NCBI RefSeq assembly: GCF_019308355.1
Contig: NZ_JAAGKM010000005.1
Coordinates: forward strand, 52,235 to 116,234
DNA: 64,000 nucleotides
Reading direction: 5' to 3'
From: Empedobacter falsenii
GTDB taxonomy: Bacteria; Bacteroidota; Bacteroidia; Flavobacteriales; Weeksellaceae
The notes under the pieces are model-generated. The model searched no databases, was not told the DNA's origin, and saw only the letters and a program-made list of their open reading frames with translations. Position numbers and translations under genes: made by a program. The first letter of the stretch is position 1. Each line of letters opens with the position of its first letter. Shown here piece by piece: positions 1 through 8,516 of the stretch.

Positions 1-146
1 TCGTTGATATTTGCAGTGCTTTCACCTTTCATATAGGTTAATTTTACGCCACGAAAAATGTAGTCATTCCCTGTTGCATAAAGAATTAGGATTAATACAC
101 AAATGATTACGATGAACCATTTTATTATTTTCCAAAGTATTTTCAT
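1..146 (-). CDS. N-terminus of a membrane-anchored protein, possibly a serine hydrolase (partial)
   Basis: The window edge cuts this leftward gene, leaving 48 codons from an ATG at 146. The visible part has a short basic start (MKILWKIIKW), one hydrophobic segment at about residues 10-24, then ATGNDYIFRGVKLTYMKGE. A membrane anchor followed by this kind of segment resembles the start of beta-lactamase-family serine hydrolases in flavobacteria. No catalytic motif lies inside the window, so the family is an inference. It is divergent from the superoxide dismutase gene. Confidence 0.6.
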   Translation of the reverse strand, partial: MKILWKIIKWFIVIICVLILILYATGNDYIFRGVKLTYMKGESTANIN

Positions 147-281
147 TTCAAAAATTTAGAATCTTTTACTAAAATAAGCTTTTACTATTAAATAATGTTA
201 AAATTCTATCATTTCGGAATCATATTTGTTGAGTTATTGTGTATCTTTATACAAGAAAATTAAATCTAAAAAATAAATATT

Positions 282-884
282 ATGGCTTTTGAATTAGCAA
301 AATTACCTTATGCATTTGATGCATTAGAACCTCATATTGACGCAAAAACAATGGAAATTCACCATGATAAACACCATGCTGCGTACACAAATAATTTGAA
401 TGCTGCTATTGAAGGAACTGATTTAGCAAACGCTACAATCGAAGAAATTTTAGCAAAAGGAACTGACAAACCTGCTGTTCGTAACAATGGTGGAGGTTTC
501 TATAATCACAATTTATTCTGGGAAATTTTAACTCCAGGTGGTGCTAATCAACCAACTGCAGAAGTTGCTGATGCAATTAACGCTGCTTTTGGATCTTTTG
601 AAGCTTTCAAAGATGAGTTTTCTAAAGCTGCTGCAACACGCTTTGGTTCTGGATGGGCTTGGTTAATCGTAAAAGATGGAAAATTAGTTGTTACATCAAC
701 TCCAAATCAAGATTCTACTTTGATGCCGGTTGCTGATGTACAAGGATTTCCAGTTTTAGGATTAGATGTTTGGGAACATGCTTATTACTTAAACTACCAA
801 AACCGTCGTCCTGATTATATTGAGGCTTTCTTCTCTGTAATTAACTGGGATAAAGTTGCGGAAAGATATGCATCTGCAAAATAA
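282..884 (+). CDS. sodA: Superoxide dismutase, Fe/Mn family
   Basis: This 200-residue protein converts superoxide to oxygen and hydrogen peroxide in the cytoplasm. The four metal ligands are visible: His27 (EIHHDKHH), His76 ([10 protein letters not shown]), and Asp162 and His166 (DVWEHAYY). Gln143 in PNQDS is the outer-sphere glutamine position typical of Mn-type enzymes, so Mn or cambialistic use is more likely than strict Fe. Metal use cannot be settled from sequence. The length is normal and there is no signal peptide. A -7-like TATCTTTA lies at 242-249, ahead of an A-rich leader, and a hairpin terminator follows at 912. It appears monocistronic. Confidence 0.97.
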   Translation: MAFELAKLPYAFDALEPHIDAKTMEIHHDKHHAAYTNNLNAAIEGTDLANATIEEILAKGTDKPAVRNNGGGFYNHNLFWEILTPGGANQPTAEVADAINAAFGSFEAFKDEFSKAAATRFGSGWAWLIVKDGKLVVTSTPNQDSTLMPVADVQGFPVLGLDVWEHAYYLNYQNRRPDYIEAFFSVINWDKVAERYASAK

Positions 885-911
885 TAAGGTTTAAAAAAAT
901 TAAACAATACA

Positions 912-943
912 AGACTTGTGTAGAAATACGCAAGTCTTTTTTT
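912..943 (+). terminator. Intrinsic terminator after sod
   Basis: The hairpin AGACTTGTGTA / TACGCAAGTCT has a GAAA loop and one T-G wobble. It is followed by seven T residues. It lies 28 nt after the sod stop codon. Confidence 0.85.
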
Positions 944-950
944 ATCTTTG
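943..950 (+). promoter_or_regulatory. TAnnTTTG -7 box directly before folB
   Basis: TATCTTTG matches the Bacteroidota -7 consensus exactly and ends 4 nt before the folB ATG at 955. Initiation a few bases downstream would give a leaderless mRNA. The box overlaps the T-tract of the sod terminator. No clear -33 element is visible. Confidence 0.6.
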
Positions 951-954
951 AACT

Positions 955-1311
955 ATGGGAATAATTATTTTAGAAAATATAAAAATATATTCGAATCACG
1001 GATGTTTAGATGAAGAAGCACGTATTGGTTCTGATTATTTGGTTGATTTGGAAGCGCATGCAGACTTTACGAAAGCAACAGAATCGGATGAATTGATAGA
1101 TGCTTTGGATTATGTTTCGTTAAATAAAATTGTGAAGGAAGAAGTAGGTATTCGTTCAAAACTTTTGGAACATGTTTGTAAAAGAGTCTTAGATCGTATA
1201 GGTCAAGAACTTACGAATGTCACGTATGCAAAAGTAAAATTATCTAAGCTGAATCCTCCTATTGGTGGGCATGTAGAAAAAGTGAGTGTTATTTTAGAAA
1301 AATCGTATTAA
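955..1311 (+). CDS. folB: Dihydroneopterin aldolase FolB
   Basis: This 118-residue protein is the full size of FolB, which cleaves 7,8-dihydroneopterin to 6-hydroxymethyl-dihydropterin and glycolaldehyde in folate synthesis. It shows the N-terminal IILENIKIYSNHGCLDEEARIG segment, in which the Tyr/Asn-His-Gly part matches the pterin-binding strand. It also has the mid-protein ALDYVSLNKIV segment and the C-terminal KLSKLNPPIGGHVEKVSV block with the conserved lysine region. No other folate gene is adjacent. The ATG at 955 is the only plausible start because the promoter box ends at 950. Confidence 0.93.
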   Translation: MGIIILENIKIYSNHGCLDEEARIGSDYLVDLEAHADFTKATESDELIDALDYVSLNKIVKEEVGIRSKLLEHVCKRVLDRIGQELTNVTYAKVKLSKLNPPIGGHVEKVSVILEKSY

Positions 1312-1335
1312 ACTTTTTTTTTCTGAAATTATTGC

Positions 1336-1343
1336 TATATTTG
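1336..1343 (+). promoter_or_regulatory. TAnnTTTG -7 box of tRNA-Cys
   Basis: TATATTTG matches the consensus exactly and ends 20 nt before the tRNA 5' end. No exact TTTG -33 element is found at the expected distance. Confidence 0.7.
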
Positions 1344-1363
1344 CAATCCAAAACAACGGGAAT

Positions 1364-1434
1364 GGTTCCTTGACCGAGAGGCTAGGTAGCGGTCTGCAAA
1401 ACCGTCCACAGCGGTTCGAATCCGCTAGGAACCT
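1364..1434 (+). tRNA. tRNA-Cys (GCA)
   Basis: The 71-nt cloverleaf has acceptor arms GGTTCCT / AGGAACC and discriminator U1434, a cysteine identity base. The anticodon stem GCGGT / ACCGT carries the loop CTGCAAA, giving anticodon GCA. The T-arm reads GCGG-TTCGAAT-CCGC. CCA is not encoded. Its last 16 nt (1419-1434) are part of the 19-bp direct repeat that bounds the island, so the 3' half served as the integration site and was restored intact. The original terminator now lies at 13291. Confidence 0.97.
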
Positions 1435-1437
1435 CAA
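1419..1437 (+). repeat. attL: 19-bp direct repeat overlapping tRNA-Cys
   Basis: The sequence AATCCGCTAGGAACCTCAA recurs identically at 13270-13288. Positions 1419-1434 are the end of the T-loop, the 3' T-stem strand, the acceptor 3' strand and the discriminator of tRNA-Cys. Confidence 0.92.
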
Positions 1438-1439
1438 TT

Positions 1440-1480
1440 AAAAAGTTAATTGTCTTGTATTTAGATAGTTAACTTTTTTT
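1440..1480 (+). terminator. Hairpin after tRNA-Cys, inside the island
   Basis: Stem AAAAAGTTAA (1440-1449) pairs with TTAACTTTTT (1469-1478), followed by further T residues. It probably replaces the native tRNA terminator that was displaced by integration. Confidence 0.6.
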
Positions 1481-1490
1481 GTTTTTCAAT

Positions 1491-1508
1491 AGTCCGACAT
1501 TAGTCCGA
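1491..1508 (+). repeat. 18-bp direct repeat, left island copy
   Basis: AGTCCGACATTAGTCCGA occurs here, 54 nt inside attL, and identically at 13116-13133. Each copy is itself two AGTCCGA units separated by CATT. The pairing of copies near both ends suggests arm-type recombinase binding sites. Confidence 0.75.
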
Positions 1509-1601
1509 TTTTACTCGATTTCTTACTTTTGTTTTACTAAGATAATAAAAAATCAATCTTTTATAAGAAGATATATTTTTTTTCAATACAATTTATTTCT
1601 A

Positions 1602-1976
1602 TTAATATGATAAATGTCCTGCACCATTGCACATTGAACAAATTTCAGACTCTTTCTGACCATTAGCAGGGTTTATGTAATCAGTATACCCTTTACCGAA
1701 ACACATAATACATTTTTTGGTTTCGTAAATTCTTCCATCATTACCTCTTTGATATTCTTGATTAGAATGTGGATCTATTCCATTATTATATTTGTCTTCA
1801 ACTTCATCAATTAAATCATGTACTTTCTTTGTATGTTTTTTGCCACAATTTATGCTACATATCTGTGAAGAATATGGATCTGATTGAGGTCTCCAAACTC
1901 CATCGGATACTTCTTTGTAACCATTATGTGTAAATGCTTTGTGACAGATGCTACAAATTGTTATTTTGTTAGGAAC
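1602..1976 (-). CDS. Small Cys-rich zinc-finger protein (start unresolved)
   Basis: This leftward open frame has no ATG at its start. It opens at 1976, inside the res 3' end, in a different frame. The first plausible initiation codon is ATT at 1958, giving 118 residues. It has four cysteine pairs: CSIC near the start, CSINC, then CIMCFGKG and CSMCNGAG. The last two are the CxxCxGxG pattern of DnaJ-type zinc ribbons. The frame overlaps the res stop codon, so reinitiation after res, a rare ATT start or frameshifting are possible. It may instead be the tail of an eroded gene. Cysteine spacing this regular argues that the frame was selected. Function unknown; no homologue recognised. Confidence 0.45.
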   Translation of the reverse strand, partial: VPNKITICSICHKAFTHNGYKEVSDGVWRPQSDPYSSQICSINCGKKHTKKVHDLIDEVEDKYNNGIDPHSNQEYQRGNDGRIYETKKCIMCFGKGYTDYINPANGQKESEICSMCNGAGHLSY

Positions 1977-4651
1977 TTATTTAGTAAGTATGCAAAATTT
2001 ATTGTTTTATTAATTTCGTCGTGTGGAATTAAAACATAATACCATGGTTTTCCTCCGTTTTCAAGATTGTTTTCTGTTGCGTATTTACAATATATTTTTG
2101 CTGCATCAGCTTTTTGTAATACATCGGAATCTTGCATTTTATCTTTCGATTTTGGTTCAACCATATAAATTGCATCTTCAGTTTCAACTACAAAATCCGG
2201 TTCGTAACGTTTAGAGTTATTATCCCAATAAATACGGAATTGATTGCTTGCCGGTCTTAACCATTTTACTACTGTACTATCATTCTCAAGTACAAATGCT
2301 AATTCTTTTTCTGTGTTTGAATCAAACTTGTATTCAAAATGACATGCTTTTTCAAAACCTGTAAATACATACTTTGGTACTAAACTAACAGGTGAGATAG
2401 TATCTCTATAATCTTTAAAACCATTATTATCTAATGCTTTAAAATTATGTGATTCTATTTTGGTAAATGGTAATACGTTTGGTTTTTCGTAGTTGCTGTA
2501 TTCAATTTTGAAATGGTTTTTCATTTGAAGGTAGATACGATCAGCAATGGTTTTCTTAAATTGAAATACTGCTTTTTTCATATCTTTTTCATCTGAATTA
2601 CTAGCTTCTATTGCACCATAGGCTTGTTTTGCTAGCTTATGTAATAATTCAGCATTATCATCATAATCTACATCCGAATAATTTAATAATTCTACAATGA
2701 TATTATTGATAGGATTACCATAATTACCACTAGAAACAGCTCTAAGAGTTTCTATATCTTTTTTATCAGATAAACTTTGTCTTAAAATTTCATCATCGAA
2801 TGCTTTAAGCTGAAATCCGGAAATATCTAAATCAAAATCTTCAAAATAAGCATGAGCATCCCCTTGAACTAAGTCCATACGAGGAATTTCTATGATTTGC
2901 TTTTTGTAATTAGAAACAACAGGTTCATAAATTAATTCGGCTTCTTTAACAATATCAGCAGCGAATAAATTCCCTTGTCCTTGGCTAAAATTCTCTATAA
3001 TTTTTTCTATTACAATAGCTTTTACTTCGGGTTTAGCAAAATCTTCAACTTTCTTTATCTCTGGAATTTTATTTAATGTAGGTAATACAGAAATAATAGC
3101 CTTTTTAGCATCAACTTGATTTTGTGCTGTTTGTTTTTGTTGCACATCTACAATAGCATCAACCTTTGCTTGTTCCACTGCAATTTCTTTCTCTGCTTTA
3201 GATACAGAAGTCGTTGCAATGGTTTTTTCTTTTACCTGTTCTTCATCGTATTCTACAAAAGACATTTTGTTTAATAAAGAATCAGGATTTTGAGCTTCTG
3301 CAATTACTGAATCGAAATTGTCGTGTGCGATTACCGTTAATTTATCAATATTAGCTTCGCCCGTACGCTTACCACCAAAAGGCAAACGCAATCCACGACC
3401 AATGGTTTGTTCGATTAATACGGTTGCATTAGCTGCACGTAAAGGCACAATAGTATATAAGTTGGAAACATCCCAACCTTCTTTGAGCATATTCACGTGA
3501 ATAACAATTTCTATCTCGTTCTCTGGATTTTCTAACGAAACGAATAACTGTTCTATTTCTTCATCTTTTTTAGTAGAAGAATCGATTTGTAAAACTTTCC
3601 CTATGTATTGCCCTTCGTAAAAAGTAGTTGAATTGATATAATCATAAACCGCTTTAGCATGGGTAATATCTTTACAAACTACTAAAACAAAAGGTTTTAC
3701 TAATTTCTGATCGTTATTGAGTGCGTATAATTCTAAATCCGTTTTGGTTTGTTGGTGAATAGAAATAGCATCTTCTAATTTCACTTGTTCAATTTCTTCG
3801 GTACTTTTTCCTTTTGGATCGAAGTTTTTACGTTTAGCGATGGTTGGATTTTTCACATACAAACCATCTGCTAATGCCTTAGCTAAGGTATATTCGTAAA
3901 CAATGTTTTTAAACGGTTTTCCTTTTTCATCTGTTGGCGTAGCAGTTAATTCAATCCCGAATACAGGATTTAATTCATCAATCGCTTTTTTAGAAGCATC
4001 TGCATGATAACGATGAGCTTCATCCATCAAGACAACAAGATCATCTAAAGAAGATAAGTGCTTCCAATACGATTCGCCAAGATATTCTGATAAACGTTTC
4101 ATTTTAGGTGCTAATGCTACACCACCAGATTTAGAACCTTTGTTATCTGAATTGAATTTAGAGATATTGAAAATATTGATGCGTACTTCTGATTCGCTAA
4201 ACAAAGCCCCTTGCTGTGCATAATTATCTCCTGTAATAATTACAGGACGATTGTGGACAAATTCTGAAATACCATTGAATACATATTTACTGTATGCTGG
4301 GTCTCCGAAATCTTTGATTAGTTTTTCGTAAATGGTTAAGTTAGGTGCTAGAATAAAGAAATTCTTAACGCCTTTTGCTAAATACAAATAGGTAATGATA
4401 GCCCCCATTAAACGTGTTTTACCAACCCCTGTAGCTATATTGTGGGTGATGGAAGGAAATGCACGCTGAAAATCAGTACAAGAAGGATACAAGCCTTTTA
4501 TGACTTGTAAATCTTCCTGAACAGTAGTATTTCTTTTCGTTTTATTTAGAGGAATATGATCTGCTATGGTTGCTGTAACTTCTAACGCTTCTGCTAAAGG
4601 TAAACGCAACGATAAACGTTGTTTTATTTGGTTAATAGTGTTTTGATTCAT
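1961..4651 (-). CDS. res: Type III restriction endonuclease subunit Res
   Basis: This 896-residue protein is the translocase/nuclease subunit that works with Mod. Helicase motif I is GVGKT at residues 75-79, and motif II is DEAH at 210-213 (LMDEAHRYHAD). Motif III is ELTATP, and motif VI is QTIGRGLRLPFGG. The C-terminus carries a PD-(D/E)xK-type nuclease motif, EPDFVVETEDAIYMVEPKSK, with the order PD, E, K expected of type III Res nucleases. It starts 2 nt after the mod stop codon, so the two are translated from one mRNA. The length is slightly short of the roughly 950-1000 residues common in Res, but all core motifs are present. It lies in the tRNA-Cys island. Confidence 0.95.
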   Translation of the reverse strand: MNQNTINQIKQRLSLRLPLAEALEVTATIADHIPLNKTKRNTTVQEDLQVIKGLYPSCTDFQRAFPSITHNIATGVGKTRLMGAIITYLYLAKGVKNFFILAPNLTIYEKLIKDFGDPAYSKYVFNGISEFVHNRPVIITGDNYAQQGALFSESEVRINIFNISKFNSDNKGSKSGGVALAPKMKRLSEYLGESYWKHLSSLDDLVVLMDEAHRYHADASKKAIDELNPVFGIELTATPTDEKGKPFKNIVYEYTLAKALADGLYVKNPTIAKRKNFDPKGKSTEEIEQVKLEDAISIHQQTKTDLELYALNNDQKLVKPFVLVVCKDITHAKAVYDYINSTTFYEGQYIGKVLQIDSSTKKDEEIEQLFVSLENPENEIEIVIHVNMLKEGWDVSNLYTIVPLRAANATVLIEQTIGRGLRLPFGGKRTGEANIDKLTVIAHDNFDSVIAEAQNPDSLLNKMSFVEYDEEQVKEKTIATTSVSKAEKEIAVEQAKVDAIVDVQQKQTAQNQVDAKKAIISVLPTLNKIPEIKKVEDFAKPEVKAIVIEKIIENFSQGQGNLFAADIVKEAELIYEPVVSNYKKQIIEIPRMDLVQGDAHAYFEDFDLDISGFQLKAFDDEILRQSLSDKKDIETLRAVSSGNYGNPINNIIVELLNYSDVDYDDNAELLHKLAKQAYGAIEASNSDEKDMKKAVFQFKKTIADRIYLQMKNHFKIEYSNYEKPNVLPFTKIESHNFKALDNNGFKDYRDTISPVSLVPKYVFTGFEKACHFEYKFDSNTEKELAFVLENDSTVVKWLRPASNQFRIYWDNNSKRYEPDFVVETEDAIYMVEPKSKDKMQDSDVLQKADAAKIYCKYATENNLENGGKPWYYVLIPHDEINKTINFAYLLNKFLTK

Positions 4652-4653
4652 AG

Positions 4654-6315
4654 TTAATCAAATAATGATTTTTGGTTATTTTCTTTTGTATCAACTACTT
4701 CCTCATCATTTTCAATTTCTTCTTCTACATCGTAGTCTTCTTGGTTATCTTCTTGTGGTATGTTGACGATATTTAAACTGTAATCGTCTTTACCGAATTC
4801 GCAACGGTCTAATAACAACTGCGGTATTTTTTTGATGGTAATATTTGGAAACTTGTTTTTACATTCTGTTTGGAATGCTTTGCAACAAATTAATAAACTT
4901 TCGCCTACTTGCATATCTTCTGCAATAGCTTCTAATTGCTGAACGGTAAGAAACTGTGTGGTAGTGAAAATAAAATCTTGCTCTGATGAATTACCTTGTT
5001 TCCAGAATTGCGTTTCGCTTGGGTTGTATTTAAAACCTTCTTGTTTTGCCATTGCAGCGGCTAACATATCGGCATTGTACTCATCGGACATAATCCATTG
5101 CCCAAACTTATCTTTCTTTAATAAACTAGGAGCTAAAGTATAAAACTTAAAACCACCGCCCCCTTGCCAATTGACAGCTTTAGAGACACCACCTTGCTCG
5201 CCATCAACTACTTGTTTTAAACGAGGAACAGAATGTGTAATTGCATGTTCACCTAACTCAATACCTATGTATTTACGCCCCATTTTATGAGCTACTGCGG
5301 CAGTAGTTCCTGAACCTAAAAAAGAATCAAGTACTAAATCATTTTCTTCTGTACATAATAATAGAATTTTCTTAATTAATTTTTCAGGCTTAGGAGTACC
5401 AAACCATTCACTTTTAGAAAATTCAGGGAACAATTTTTTCTGTTCGTATTTAGCCTGTCTATTATGACCAGTTTCTTCCAAATCAGCCCATAACGATGAA
5501 GGAGGTAAACCTTTACTATCAGCTAAATATGTTCTTCTTTTAATATTTGTATAATCCTTATTGAAATATATTTCACCAGTTTGCATTTTTTCAAATAAGG
5601 TTTCTTTACTCCATCTCCAACCATTTTTAGGCGATTTTATTTTTGTACCAATTGGTGTTTCAATATCATAAACCAAGTTCTCTCTATAAGCTGGTGATGA
5701 GATTGGGTTGCCATCAAACCATGGACCTCTTGGGTCGTTATCTGGATTTTTAAAATGTTTTGATTGACCTTCTTTGGGAATTAATTTTTTAGATAACCAA
5801 TTTGGAGATTTACTATAAACTAAAATAGAATTATGGTCAATTGAAAATTGCTTAGCATCATTGTTAGAATTGTCACTAGATTTCCAAATTATTGATTGTA
5901 TAAAATTCTTACGCCCAAATATTTCATCACATAATACCTTACAATAATGAGATTCATTATCATCTAAAGTTATCCAAATTACCCCATCTTCAGATAGTAA
6001 TTTATATAGATATTTTAATCTCAAATACATCAAATTCAACCACAACGAATGCTCAATACCATCATCATAATGCTCAAAAGCATTACCTGTATTGTACGGC
6101 GGGTCTATATAGATACACTTCACTTTACCTGCATAGTCTTGTTCTAGGGCTTTTAATGCCAATAGGTTGTCGCCATGTATCAGCATATTTTCGGTGTTTG
6201 TGTCACCGTATGAGTATTCTGGGTTTTCTATTAAAATGCGAGGTTCTAGCTTAGGTTCATCGCCTTTGCCAATCCACGTTAATTCTAATTTTTGTAAGTT
6301 TTTATTTTGAGCCAT
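4654..6315 (-). CDS. mod: Type III adenine-specific DNA methyltransferase Mod
   Basis: This 553-residue beta-class N6-adenine methyltransferase provides recognition and protection for the type III system. Catalytic motif IV DPPY is at residues 71-74 (IYIDPPYNTGNAF) and the S-adenosylmethionine motif I FLGSGT at 332-337. The order IV then I defines the beta class. Residues between about 140 and 310 form the variable target-recognition region. The C-terminus is very acidic (EEEIENDEEVVD) and ends in KSLFD. No simple-sequence tract indicating phase variation is seen. It is followed after 2 nt by res and preceded by a 538-nt repeat-bearing gap that may hold its promoter. Confidence 0.96.
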   Translation of the reverse strand: MAQNKNLQKLELTWIGKGDEPKLEPRILIENPEYSYGDTNTENMLIHGDNLLALKALEQDYAGKVKCIYIDPPYNTGNAFEHYDDGIEHSLWLNLMYLRLKYLYKLLSEDGVIWITLDDNESHYCKVLCDEIFGRKNFIQSIIWKSSDNSNNDAKQFSIDHNSILVYSKSPNWLSKKLIPKEGQSKHFKNPDNDPRGPWFDGNPISSPAYRENLVYDIETPIGTKIKSPKNGWRWSKETLFEKMQTGEIYFNKDYTNIKRRTYLADSKGLPPSSLWADLEETGHNRQAKYEQKKLFPEFSKSEWFGTPKPEKLIKKILLLCTEENDLVLDSFLGSGTTAAVAHKMGRKYIGIELGEHAITHSVPRLKQVVDGEQGGVSKAVNWQGGGGFKFYTLAPSLLKKDKFGQWIMSDEYNADMLAAAMAKQEGFKYNPSETQFWKQGNSSEQDFIFTTTQFLTVQQLEAIAEDMQVGESLLICCKAFQTECKNKFPNITIKKIPQLLLDRCEFGKDDYSLNIVNIPQEDNQEDYDVEEEIENDEEVVDTKENNQKSLFD

Positions 6316-6507
6316 AGTGTGTTACTATAATCTTTATTTTGTTGTTAAATAGTCTTGAACATGATTAAAGGATTGTTAGGATGGACAGGATTCGTTCTTT
6401 TTTATCCCTAATCTTCCCTAGATTGCCCTAAGTTTATCCCTAATCTTTCCGAAGTTCAACTAAAGTTTGTCTAAAATTGGAAAAGTTTGTCTAAAAATAT
6501 TCTTTGG

Positions 6508-6600
6508 TTACTCATTAGATAAACTTAATACCCAAATAGGCTTTCTTGTAGAACCCTGATTAACAATAGAATAATCCTTATTATGCATTGTCTTTTTCAT
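6508..6600 (-). CDS. Possible 30-residue small protein
   Basis: An ATG at 6600 opens a 30-codon frame starting MKKTMHNKDYS and ending KPIWVLSLSNE, co-oriented with the defence genes and lying upstream of mod. It has a sensible basic start, but no recognised family, no membrane segment and no clear ribosome-binding site. It may be a leader peptide, a remnant or chance. Confidence 0.25.
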   Translation of the reverse strand: MKKTMHNKDYSIVNQGSTRKPIWVLSLSNE

Positions 6601-6635
6601 TGCTTTACATCACCTAAGTATCCCAAAGTCTATTC

Positions 6636-6847
6636 CTATCTTTCCTGAGTTTTCCTGAAATATCCTCTTTTAAAACACTGAAAATCATTTATTTGTATTT
6701 TATAATTGTTAAACAAACCCCTTTTCCCTTTCCTAATCGTACCCTAAGTTCTTTCCTGAGCTTTCCTAAAATATTTTATTGCAAAATGCTGAAAATCATT
6801 TATTTGCATTTTATTATTATCTGATAAATCTCTTTTTCTTTCCTAAA
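6636..6847. repeat. Two diverged ~95-bp repeats at 111-bp spacing
   Basis: Copy one spans about 6636-6735 and copy two about 6747-6847. Landmarks such as CTTTCCTGAG and GAAAATCATTTATTTG recur exactly 111 bp apart (6680 and 6791 for the second). Intervening bases have diverged. Both copies end in CTTTCCTAA. Confidence 0.7.
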
Positions 6848-6853
6848 CCTTTC

Positions 6854-8515
6854 CTAGTCTTTCCTAATTTTCACCCATTTTGATTCCGTACGAGAGCCCA
6901 CATTGTGAATGCTATCCTTCATGCCCTGTAATAGGTTGTCTATTTTCTTTTTTCTTTGCTTTTCATCCAAATAATCAGGGAGTTTATCCATCAACAATTG
7001 ATTAATTTCTGATCTTGAAGCAAATCCATGATGCTCAATATGCTTTAAAACAAATGACTCAAGCACTTCTTTATCTAATCCTTTATTTCGGGTATATTCG
7101 GCTTTTCGGTTGGTCAATTCTGCAATTTTTGCCGATATAAAATAATTAGGTTTTCTGCCGTCAATCAAGCCCTTGGTGCGCAGCATTTTGGCTGCAGCAT
7201 CTGTAATAGGTGTTTTTTTCTGTATTCGATCCAGTAAAATCACTTGTGTAAGGTCTAATCCATCTTTATTTTCTATCAGCAATTTTGAATAATTTTCGTC
7301 AATAGAATGCCCATATATTTCTAAAATGACTTCGTTTCCCTTAGACTTACTATAATCAGGTAATGGAAAATATCGCTCTTTTTGGCTTTTCAGCATTTTG
7401 AAAATACCATAACCCATTGAATCTATCATATTCAGATTGACCATAGCTTCTACCAGCCATTTATTACGGTAATTCTTAGGTGTTTTCTCTCCTAAAAAGT
7501 AATCTTCGGCATTCCCTTCAAAAAAACCACCTGCATTTTCAAATATCAATTTGTTTATTTTTTCAGTAACTATAATTCTAGAATTTAAACTATAATCTTG
7601 ATGTGCAATACAATTGTTTAAAGCTTCTAAAATACTTTCGTTATCGTATTTAGGTACTTCAATAGAAATTAATTGATTGGTTGGAAAAAACTTATAGTTG
7701 ACATTTCTAATCTTAGCTAATACCTCATTTACTGCTAGAAACAGTGGCATAGAAAAATGCTCGTATGCTTTTTCTTCGGTATCTAATTTCCAAGTGATTT
7801 GAGCTACTTTAGGAGACAATAAATGTGATGCTTCTGATTTACCCAATAATATTAAGGCTGTATTAGTGACCTTACCGTTAATGGTTACTTTAAGTTTATC
7901 GAGAAATACTTCATTAGTCCAATTGTCTATTTCCTTATAAAAAGACTTGTTTTTGTTTTTTTCTTTATAAATATCTCTTGCTTTTTGAATAGCGTAAGTA
8001 TCTAAATCTTCTAAAGTGGCATTAGGTACGATTTCTGCTGACCAATCAATATGAGAATTTAAAATTGCTCTCATACGATCTGGATATTTTTTTAATTCAG
8101 TAAGACTAGAAGCTACTCTTATATAGGCTTCATTTTCAAAAGAAACAGGGATATTTTGAGCAGCAGATATTTTAAATATTTCTATTTTATTACCATCATA
8201 ATCACAAACAAAATGCTGAAAATGTACCGAAGGACTTAGGTTTCTACGAATGTAAAAATCTAATTCACTCCCTTTCTCTTTTTTATTGAGGTAATTATAG
8301 TTTGTACCTACAATATCCAGTGTTTCATCTTTAATTCCAAAGACTAAATAACCAAAAGGCACATTATTATAATTAGCAGCGTTGGCTAACCCAGAAATGT
8401 ATTTACCCAAGCGTTGTGCATCTGTCGCATCGCCTTGTTTAAATTCAAGCCATTCTAATTCTTTGCCTTGTTGGAGCAATTCATTAACTAATGTTATTAA
8501 TTCTTCGTTTGTCAT
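6854..8515 (-). CDS. AlbA_2-domain ATP-binding protein of the defence cluster
   Basis: This protein of about 553 residues starts at the ATG at 8515, one nucleotide after the helicase stop codon (TAATATG); an upstream in-frame start would overlap that gene. The N-terminal 150 residues look like an AlbA_2 (Schlafen-type) domain, with EWLEFKQGDATDAQ and the FGYLVFGIKDE strand. Residues about 290-360 resemble HATPase_c_4 (EALNNCIAHQDYSLNSRIIV, then FENAGGFF). The C-terminus is probably winged-helix (TDAAAKMLRTKGLID; SRSEINQLL). Such proteins are often labelled transcriptional regulators or RecG-like, but many sit in defence islands. Here it is translationally coupled to the SNF2 helicase. Its specific role is unknown. 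Confidence 0.88.
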   Translation of the reverse strand: MTNEELITLVNELLQQGKELEWLEFKQGDATDAQRLGKYISGLANAANYNNVPFGYLVFGIKDETLDIVGTNYNYLNKKEKGSELDFYIRRNLSPSVHFQHFVCDYDGNKIEIFKISAAQNIPVSFENEAYIRVASSLTELKKYPDRMRAILNSHIDWSAEIVPNATLEDLDTYAIQKARDIYKEKNKNKSFYKEIDNWTNEVFLDKLKVTINGKVTNTALILLGKSEASHLLSPKVAQITWKLDTEEKAYEHFSMPLFLAVNEVLAKIRNVNYKFFPTNQLISIEVPKYDNESILEALNNCIAHQDYSLNSRIIVTEKINKLIFENAGGFFEGNAEDYFLGEKTPKNYRNKWLVEAMVNLNMIDSMGYGIFKMLKSQKERYFPLPDYSKSKGNEVILEIYGHSIDENYSKLLIENKDGLDLTQVILLDRIQKKTPITDAAAKMLRTKGLIDGRKPNYFISAKIAELTNRKAEYTRNKGLDKEVLESFVLKHIEHHGFASRSEINQLLMDKLPDYLDEKQRKKKIDNLLQGMKDSIHNVGSRTESKWVKIRKD

Positions 8516-8516
8516 A

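Larger units (their letters stand above)
6316..6853. other. 538-nt repeat-rich gap between mod and the AlbA_2 gene
   Basis: No long gene is seen. The plus strand is rich in short repeats of the form (C/T)CCTAA and CTTTCCT(A/G)A, for example around 6403-6450, 6636-6660, 6726-6770 and 6838-6868. The right half contains two approximate copies of a block of about 95 bp offset by exactly 111 bp. A 30-codon leftward frame lies at 6508-6600. The region presumably holds the leftward mod-res promoter, but no TAnnTTTG box was identified with confidence. Confidence 0.6.

Noticed and set aside
1961..1976. Programmed -1 frameshift from res into the zinc-finger frame
   Set aside because: The overlap lacks a good slippery heptamer and no stimulatory structure is apparent; reinitiation or decay is simpler.
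6316..6853. CRISPR array in the repeat-rich gap
   Set aside because: Only two long copies that have diverged, with no conserved repeat/unique spacer alternation and no cas genes.
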